A stretch of 64,000 nt of DNA from Auanema rhodensis (lineage: Eukaryota > Nematoda > Chromadorea > Rhabditida > Rhabditidae), in NCBI GenBank assembly GCA_964057225.1, contig OZ059900.1, forward strand, positions 20,475,638 to 20,539,637. The letters run 5' to 3'. Below the pieces are notes generated by a model. That model did no database searches and had not been told where the DNA came from. It worked only from the letters and a program-made list of their open reading frames with translations. Each line of letters begins with the position of its first letter. Positions within the stretch are counted from its first letter, which is position 1. A program made the position numbers and the translations under genes. Below, piece after piece: positions 55,401 through 64,000 of this stretch.

Positions 55401-55820
55401 CTAGCTCAAAATTGTTCGTACAACGTCTAGTTCCACTTTCACGACAAAAAAACAGGGGTTAGAAAATTAAGGAAATTAGCATATTCTGAGGGCACGCCCC
55501 TTATGGCTAATATTAATTAAATCGATTTTTGTTCATATGAGTCGTCAAATGCAACGAATTTCAGCGTGTTACATACTAAAATGAAGCATTTTACATGCTG
55601 AACACCAGAAAAATACAAAAACACAGTATTTCCCATGAGAAATATTTTATTATGCTGGAAAACCAGTTTTTGGAAATTTCGCTGTAAACAAGGTTTTGAC
55701 TTACGATATCATGTGTTCAAACTCATGCAATGTCAATGGAACCTAGCTCAAAATTGTTCGTACAACGTCTAGTTCCACTTTCACGACAAAAAAACTGGGG
55801 TTAGAAAATTAAGGAAATTA
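49400..55820 (-). repeat. Tandem duplication of a 9/10-monomer block (3078 and 3420 bp)
   Basis: Bases about 49.40-50.28 kb match 52.48-53.36 kb at 3078 bp, including the rare TTTCTCATGAG at 50159 and 53237. Bases about 50.47-52.40 kb match 53.89-55.82 kb at 3420 bp, including GTCAGTGAAACC (50605/54025), GAGTGCACG (50701/54121), CTAAAAATTG (51302/54722), AAAATAAAGC (51476/54896) and ATTAATTAAATC (52094/55514). The right copy has one more monomer (ACACCAG with CTCAAATTTG, about 53.53-53.87 kb). That order also exists near 43.3-44.1 and 48.1-48.9 kb, so the left copy probably lost a monomer. Confidence 0.85.
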
Positions 55821-58800
55821 GCATATTCTGAGGGCACGCCCCTTATGGCTAATATTGATTAAATCGATTTTTGTTCATATGAGTCGTCAAATGCAACGAA
55901 TTTCAGCGTGTTACATACTAAAATGAAGCATTTTACATACTGAACACTAGAAAAATACAAAAACACAGTATTTCCCATGAGAAATATTTTATTATGCTGG
56001 AAAACCAGTTTTTGGAAATTTCGCTGTAAACAAGGTTTTGACTTACGATTTCATGTGTTCAAACTCATGCAATGTCAATGAAACCTAGCTCAAATTTGTT
56101 CGTACAACGTCTAGTTCCACTTTCACGACAAAAAAACAGGGGTTAGAAAATTAAGGAAATTAGCATATTCTGAGGGCACGCCCCTTATGGCTAATATTGA
56201 TTAAATCGATTTTTGTTCATATGAGTCGTCAAATGCAACGAATTTCAGCGTGTTACATACTAAAATGAAGCATTTTACATACTGAACACTAGAAAAATAC
56301 AAAAACACAGTATTTCCCATGAGAAATATTTTATTATGCTGGAAAACCAGTTTTTGGAAATTTCGCTGTAAACAAGGTTTTGACTTACGATTTCATGTGT
56401 TCAAACTCATGCAATGTCAATGAAACCTAGCTCAAAATTGTTTGTACAACGTCTAGTTCCACTTTCACGACAAAAAAACAGGGGTTAGAAAATTAAGGAA
56501 ATTAGCATATTCTGAGGGCACGCCCCTTATGGCTAATATTGATTAAATCGATTTTTGTTCATATGAGTCGTCAAATGCAACGAATTTCAGCGTGTTACAT
56601 ACTAAAATGAAGCATTTTACATGCTGAACACTAGAAAAATACAAAAACACAGTATTTCCCATGAGAAATATTTTATTATGCTGGAAAACTAGTTTTTGGA
56701 AATTTCGCTGTAAACAAGGTTTTGACTTACGATTTCATGTGTTCAAACTCATGCAATGTCAATGAAACCTAGCTCAAATTTGTTCGTACAACGTCTAGTT
56801 CCACTTTCACGACAAAAAAACTGGGGTTAGAAAATTAAGGAAATTAGCATATTCTGAGGGCACGCCCCTTATGGCTAATATTGATTAAATCGATTTTTGT
56901 TCATATGAGTCGTCAAATGCAACGAATTTCAGCGTGTTACATACTAAAATGAAGCATTTTACATGCTGAACACTAGAAAAATACAAAAACACAGTATTTC
57001 CCACGAGAAATATTTTATTATGCTGGAAAACCAGTTTTTGGAAATTTCGCTGTAAACAAGGTTTTGACTTACGATATCATGTGTTCAAACTCATGCAATG
57101 TCAATGAAACCTAGCTCAAAATTGTTCGTACAACGTCTAGTTCCACTTTCACGACAAAAAAACAGGGGTTAGAAAATTAAGGAAATTAGCATATTCTGAG
57201 GGCACGCCCCTTATGGCTAATATTGATTAAATCGATTTTTGTTCATATGAGTCGTCAAATGCAACGAATTTCAGCGTGTTACATACTAAAATGAAGCATT
57301 TTACATGCTGAACACTAGAAAAATACAAAAACACAGTATTTCCCACGAGAAATATTTTATTATGCTGGAAAACCAGTTTTTGGAAATTTCGCTGTAAACA
57401 AGGTTTTGACTTACGATATCATGTGTTCAAACTCATGCAATGTCAATAAAACCTAGCTCAAAATTGTTCGTACAACGTCTAGTTCCACTTTCACGACAAA
57501 AAAAACAGGGGTTAGAAAATTAAGGAAATTAGCATATTCTGAGGGCACGCCCCTTATGGCTAATATTGATTAAATCGATTTTTGTTCATATGAGTCGTCA
57601 AATGCAACGAATTTCAGCGTGTTACATACTAAAATGAAGCATTTTACATGCTGAACACCAGAAAAATACAAAAACACAGTATTTCCCATGAGAAATATTT
57701 TATTATGCTGGAAAACCAGTTTTTGGAAATTTCGCTGTAAACAAGGTTTTGACTTACGATTTCATGTGTTCAAACTCATGCAATGTCAATGAAACCTAGC
57801 TCAAAATTGTTCGTACAACGTCTAGTTCCACTTTCACGACAAAAAAACAGGGGTTAGAAAATTAAGGAAATTAGCATATTCTGAGGGCACGCCCCTTATG
57901 GCTAATATTGATTAAATCGATTTTTGTTCATATGAGTCGTCAAATGCAACGAATTTCAGCGTGTTACATACTAAAATGAAGCATTTTACATACTGAACAC
58001 TAGAAAAATACAAAAACACAGTATTTCCCATGAGAAATATTTTATTATGCTGGAAAACCAGTTTTTGGAAATTTCGCTGTAAACAAGGTTTTGACTTACG
58101 ATTTCATGTGTTCAAACTCATGCAATGTCAATGAAACCTAGCTCAAAATTGTTTGTACAACGTCTAGTTCCACTTTCACGACAAAAAAACAGGGGTTAGA
58201 AAATTAAGGAAATTAGCATATTCTGAGGGCACGCCCCTTATGTCTAATATTGATTAAATCGATTTTTGTTCATATGAGTCGTCAAATGAAACGAATTTCA
58301 GCGTGTTACATACTAAAATGAAGCATTTTACATGCTGAACACTAGAAAAATACAAAAACACAGTATTTCCCATGAGAAATATTTTATTATGCTGGAAAAC
58401 CAGTTTTTGGAAATTTCGCTGTAAACAAGGTTTTGACTTACGATTTCATGTGTTCAAACTCATGCAATGTCAATGAAATCTAGCTCAAAATTGTTCGTAC
58501 AACGTCTAGTTCCACTTTCACGACAAAAAAACAGGGGTTAGAAAATTAAGGAAATTAGCATATTCTGAGGGCACGCCCCTTATGGCTAATATTGATTAAA
58601 TCGATTTTTGTTCATATGAGTCGTCAAATGCAACGAATTTCAGCGTGTTACATACTAAAATGAAGCATTTTACATGCTGAACACTAGAAAAATACAAAAA
58701 CACAGTATTTCCCATGAGAAATATTTTATTATGCTGGAAAACCAGTTTTTGGAAATTTCGCTGTAAACAAGGTTTTGACTTACGATTTCATGTGTTCAAA

Positions 58801-61800
58801 CTCATGCAATGTCAATGAAACCTAGCTCAAAATTGTTTGTACAACGTCTAGTTCCACTTTCACGACAAAAAAACAGGGGTTAGAAAATTAAGGAAATTAG
58901 CATATTCTGAGGGCACGCCCCTTATGGCTAATATTGATTAAATCGATTTTTGTTCATATGAGTCGTCAAATGCAACGAATTTCAGCGTGTTACATACTAA
59001 AATGAAGCATTTTACATGCTGAACACTAGAAAAATACAAAAACACAGTATTTCCCATGAGAAATATTTTATTATGCTGGAAAACCAGTTTTTGGAAATTT
59101 CGCTGTAAACAAGGTTTTGACTTACGATTTCATGTGTTCAAACTCATGCAATGTCAATGAAACCTAGCTCAAATTTGTTCGTACAACGTCTAGTTCCACT
59201 TTCACGACAAAAAAACAGGGGTTAGAAAATTAAGGAAATTAGCATATTCTGAGGGCACGCCCCTTATGGCTAATATTGATTAAATCGATTTTTGTTCATA
59301 TGAGTCGTCAAATGCAACGAATTTCAGCGTGTTACATACTAAAATGAAGCATTTTACATGCTGAACACTAGAAAAATACAAAAACACAGTATTTCCCATG
59401 AGAAATATTTTATTATGCTGGAAAACCAGTTTTTGGAAATTTCGCTGTAAACAAGGTTTTGACTTACGATTTCATGTCTTCAAACTCATGCAATGTCAAT
59501 GAAACCTAGCTCAAATTTGTTCGTACAACGTCTAGTTCCACTTTCACGACAAAAAAACAGGGGTTAGAAAATTAAGGAAATTAGCATATTCTGAGGGCAC
59601 GCCCCTTATGGCTAATATTGATTAAATCGATTTTTGTTCATATGAGTCGTCAAATGCAACGAATTTCAGCGTGTTACATACTAAAATGAAGCATTTTACA
59701 TGCTGAACACTAGAAAAATACAAAAACACAGTATTTCCCATGAGAAATATTTTATTATGCTGGAAAACCAGTTTTTGGAAATTTCGCTGTAAACAAGGTT
59801 TTGACTTACGATTTCATGTGTTCAAACTCATGCAATGTCAATGAAACCTAGCTCAAATTTGTTCGTACAACGTCTAGTTCCACTTTCACGACAAAAAAAC
59901 AGGGGTTAGAAAATTAAGGAAATTAGCATATTCTGAGGGCACGCCCCTTATGGCTAATATTGATTAAATCGATTTTTGTTCATATGAGTCGTCAAATGCA
60001 ACGAATTTCAGCGTGTTACATACTAAAATGAAGCATTTTACATGCTGAACACTAGAAAAATACAAAAACACAGTATTTCCCATGAGAAATATTTTATTAT
60101 GCTGGAAAACCAGTTTTTGGAAATTTCGCTGTAAACAAGGTTTTGACTTACGATTTCATGTGTTCAAACTCATGCAATGTCAATGAAACCTAGCTCAAAA
60201 TTGTTCGTACAACGTCTAGTTCCACTTTCACGACAAAAAAACAGGGGTTAGAAAATTAAGGAAATTAGCATATTCTGAGGGCACGCCCCTTATGGCTAAT
60301 ATTGATTAAATCGATTTTTGTTCATATGAGTCGTCAAATGCAACGAATTTCAGCGTGTTACATACTAAAATGAAGCATTTTACATGCTGAACACTAGAAA
60401 AATACAAAAACACAGTATTTCCCATGAGAAATATTTTATTATGCTGGAAAACCAGTTTTTGGAAATTTCGCTGTAAACAAGGTTTTGACTTACGATTTCA
60501 TGTGTTCAAACTCATGCAATGTCAATGAAACCTAGCTCAAATTTGTTCGTACAACGTCTAGTTCCACTTTCACGACAAAAAAACTGGGGTTAGAAAATTA
60601 AGGAAATTAGCATATTCTGAGGGCACGCCCCTTATGGCTAATATTGATTAAATCGATTTTTGTTCATATGAGTCGTCAAATGCAACGAATTTCAGCGTGT
60701 TACATACTAAAATGAAGCATTTTACATGCTGAACACTAGAAAAATACAAAAACACAGTATTTCCCATGAGAAATATTTTATTATGCTGGAAAACCAGTTT
60801 TTGGAAATTTCGCTGTAAACAAGGTTTTGACTTACGATTTCATGTGTTCAAACTCATGCAATGTCAATGAAACCTAGCTCAAATTTGTTCGTACAACGTC
60901 TAGTTCCACTTTCACGACAAAAAAACAGGGGTTAGAAAATTAAGGAAATTAGCATATTCTGAGGGCACGCCCCTTATGGCTAATATTGATTAAATCGATT
61001 TTTGTTTATATGAGTCGTCAAATGCAACGAATTTCAGCGTGTTACATACTAAAATGAAGCATTTTACATGCTGAACACTAGAAAAATACAAAAACACAGT
61101 ATTTCCCATGAGAAATATTTTATTATGCTGGAAAACCAGTTTTTGGAAATTTCGCTGTAAACAAGGTTTTGACTTACGATTTCATGTGTTCAAACTCATG
61201 CAATGTCAATGAAACCTAGCTCAAAATTGTTCGTACAACGTCTAGTTCCACTTTCACGACAAAAAAACAGGGGTTAGAAAATTAAGGAAATTAGCATATT
61301 CTGAGGGCACGCCCCTTATGGCTAATATTGATTAAATCGATTTTTGTTCATATGAGTCGTCAAATGCAACGAATTTCAGCGTGTTACATACTAAAATGAA
61401 GCATTTTACATGCTGAACACTAGAAAAATACAAAAACACAGTATTTCCCATGAGAAATATTTTATTATGCTGGAAAACCAGTTTTTGGAAATTTCGCTGT
61501 AAACAAGGTTTTGACTTACGATTTCATGTGTTCAAACTCATGCAATGTCAATGAAACCTAGCTCAAAATTGTTCCTACAACGTCTAGTTCCACTTTCACG
61601 ACAAAAAAACAGGGGTTAGAAAATTAAGGAAATTAGCATATTCTGAGGGCACGCCCCTTATGGCTAATATTGATTAAATCGATTTTTGTTCATATGAGTC
61701 GTCAAATGCAACGAATTTCAGCGTGTTACATACTAAAATGAAGCATTTTACATGCTGAACACTAGAAAAATACAAAAACACAGTATTTCCCACGAGAAAT

Positions 61801-64000
61801 ATTTTATTATGCTGGAAAACCAGTTTTTGGAAATTTCGCTGTAAACAAGGTTTTGACTTACGATATCATGTGTTCAAACTCATGCAATGTCAATGAAACC
61901 TAGCTCAAAATTGTTCGTACAACGTCTAGTTCCACTTTCACGACAAAAAAACAGGGGTTAGAAAATTAAGGAAATTAGCATATTCTGAGGGCACGCCCCT
62001 TATGGCTAATATTGATTAAATCGATTTTTGTTCATATGAGTCGTCAAATGCAACGAATTTCAGCGTGTTACATACTAAAATGAAGCATTTTACATGCTGA
62101 ACACCAGAAAAATACAAAAACACAGTATTTCCCATGAGAAATATTTTATTATGCTGGAAAACCAGTTTTTGGAAATTTCGCTGTAAACAAGGTTTTGACT
62201 TACGATTTCATGTGTTCAAACTCATGCAATGTCAATGAAACCTAGCTCAAAATTGTTCGTACAACGTCTAGTTCCACTTTCACGACAAAAAAACAGGGGT
62301 TAGAAAATTAAGGAAATTAGCATATTCTGAGGGCACGCCCCTTATGGCTAATATTAATTAAATCGATTTTTGTTCATATGAGTCGTCAAATGCAACGAAT
62401 TTCAGCGTGTTACATACTAAAATGAAGCATTTTACATGCTGAACACCAGAAAAATACAAAAACACAGTATTTCCCATGAGAAATATTTTATTATGCTGGA
62501 AAACCAGTTTTTGGAAATTTCGCTGTAAACAAGGTTTTGACTTACGATTTCATGTGTTCAAACTCATGCAATGTCAATAAAACCTAGCTCAAATTTGTTC
62601 GTACAACGTCTAGTTCCACTTTCACGACAAAAAAACTGGGGTTAGAAAATTAAGGAAATTAGCATATTCTGAGGGCACGCCCCTTATGGCTAATATTGAT
62701 TAAATCGATTTTTGTTCATATGAGTCGTCAAATGCAACGAATTTCAGCGTGTTACATACTAAAATGAAGCATTTTACATACTGAACACTAGAAAAATACA
62801 AAAACACAGTATTTCCCATGAGAAATATTTTATTATGCTGGAAAACCAGTTTTTGGAAATTTCGCTGTAAACAAGGTTTTGACTTACGATTTCATGTGTT
62901 CAAACTCATGCAATGTCAATGAAACCTAGCTCAAAATTGTTCGTACAACGTCTAGTTCCACTTTCACGACAAAAAAACAGGGGTTAGAAAATTAAGGAAA
63001 TTAGCATATTCTGAGGGCACGCCCCTTATGTCTAATATTGATTAAATCGATTTTTGTTCATATGAGTCGTCAAATGCAACGAATTTCAGCGTGTTACATA
63101 CTAAAATGAAGCATTTTACATGCTGAACACCAGAAAAATACAAAAACACAGTATTTCCCATGAGAAATATTTTATTATGCTGGAAAACCAGTTTTTGGAA
63201 ATTTCGCTGTAAACAAGGTTTTGACTTACGATTTCATGTGTTCAAACTCATGCAATGTCAATAAAACCTAGCTCAAATTTGTTCGTACAACGTCTAGTTC
63301 CACTTTCACGACAAAAAAACTGGGGTTAGAAAATTAAGGAAATTAGCATATTCTGAGGGCACGCCCCTTATGGCTAATATTGATTAAATCGATTTTTGTT
63401 CATATGAGTCGTCAAATGCAACGAATTTCAGCGTGTTACATACTAAAATGAAGTATTTTACATGCTGAACACTAGAAAAATACAAAAACACAGTATTTCC
63501 CATGAGAAATATTTTATTATGCTGGAAAACCAGTTTTTGGAAATTTCGCTGTAAACAAGGTTTTGACTTACGATTTCATGTGTTCAAACTCATGCAATGT
63601 CAATGAAACCTAGCTCACAATTGTTCGTACAACGTCTAGTTCCACTTTCACGACAAAAAAACAGGGGTTAGAAAATTAAGGAAATTAGCATATTCTGAGG
63701 GCACGCCCCTTATGGCTAATATTGATTAAATCGATTTTTGTTCATATGAGTCGTCAAATGCAACGAATTTCAGCGTGTTACATACTAAAATGAAGCATTT
63801 TACATGCTGAACACCAGAAAAATACAAAAACACAGTATTTCCCATGAGAAATATTTTATTATGCTGGAAAACCAGTTTTTGGAAATTTCGCTGTAAACAA
63901 GGTTTTGACTTACGATTTCATGTGTTCAAACTCATGCAATGTCAGTGAAACCTAGCTCAAAATTGTTTGTACAACGTCTAGTTCCACTTTCACGACAAAA
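55821..64000 (-). repeat. Right arm terminal segment, mostly uniform monomers
   Basis: About 24 monomers are close to consensus, with CTCAAATTTG alternating with CTCAAAATTG. One copy has an A8 tract (57498-57505) and is 343 bp. A dimer duplicate is present at 684 bp (CAATAAAACC near 62575 and 63259; AAACTGGGG near 62636 and 63320). Longer echoes are TATGTCTAAT at 58240 and 63028 (4788 bp, 14 monomers) and the set TTCCTAC, CCCACGAG, GATATC, ACACCAG, ATTAATT from 54.7-55.6 kb at 61.6-62.45 kb (6840 bp, 20 monomers). No gene or boundary of the array is reached. Confidence 0.82.

Larger units (their letters stand above)
30278..64000 (-). repeat. Satellite array, right arm, same monomer in inverted orientation
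   Basis: The reverse complement of the left-arm monomer is repeated to the window edge. After a truncated first copy (30278-30381) there are 98 complete monomers from 30382 to 63875 and a partial copy (63876-64000). The total length fits 98 x 342 minus 22. I counted 23 copies carrying a 1-bp deletion in the A5 run before TCGAT (monomer sense) and one copy with an eight-A tract (57498-57505) instead of seven, which accounts for the difference exactly. Variants seen only in this arm include GATATC in place of GATTTC, GTTTATATG in place of GTTCATATG, and TACTGAAC in place of TGCTGAAC. There are no genes or mobile elements in this arm. Confidence 0.97.

Noticed and set aside
1-64000. CRISPR array
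   Set aside because: The repeat unit is 342 bp with no unique spacers; units abut head to tail.
1-64000. Primate alpha satellite, because 342 is 2 x 171
   Set aside because: I see only scattered short resemblances to the human consensus and no alignable block. Length alone is not evidence; a database search would decide.
1-64000. rDNA spacer or telomere-associated tandem array
   Set aside because: I recognised no rRNA gene segment and no short telomeric repeat in any part of the window.

Overview
The whole window is satellite DNA. It is one tandem-repeat family with a 342-bp monomer, about 34% GC by hand count of one monomer. It runs without interruption from the first base to the last. I found no protein-coding gene, RNA gene, transposon, CRISPR array or unique sequence. 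This points to a nuclear genome of a eukaryote, in heterochromatin of centromeric, pericentromeric, subtelomeric or knob type. I do not recognise the monomer, so I do not name a species or lineage; an insect, plant or other animal are all possible.

Layout. From 1 to 30277 monomers read on the + strand: 88 complete copies plus one cut short. At 30277/30278 the array flips. From 30278 to 64000 the same monomer reads on the - strand: one truncated copy, 98 complete copies from 30382 to 63875, and a partial copy at the window edge. The junction is scarred: a 28-bp foldback with a 42-nt loop, loss of about 56 bp replaced by a 9-bp filler that resembles the flank, and extra point changes in the first inverted monomer.

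Within each arm, blocks of monomers have been copied as multi-monomer higher-order repeats (HORs). In the left arm: a 13-monomer block of 4446 bp duplicated in tandem (about 0.5-9.4 kb) with a nested 4-monomer duplication; a 4-monomer block of 1367 bp (11.6-14.5 kb); a dimer (18.4-19.8 kb); and nested 6-, 5- and 4-monomer duplications (23-29.3 kb). In the right arm: a run of 14 monomers fixed for a 1-bp deletion (341 bp) and organised as a 5-mer of 1705 bp (to about 35.3 kb); a 3-mer of 1025 bp; a 2-mer of 683 bp; a 4-mer of 1367 bp; longer-range copying at 9-, 14- and 21-monomer offsets (38-50 kb); and a 9/10-monomer tandem duplication (49.4-55.8 kb).

The two arms share some variants but each has private ones, so the right arm is not simply the mirror image of the left. 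The open frames of 69 codons that recur in the left arm come from one A-for-T variant that removes a TGA stop; they are not genes. No new gene system is present. The points of interest are the inversion scar, the record of unequal exchange, and the dyad-rich monomer whose length is twice 171 bp.
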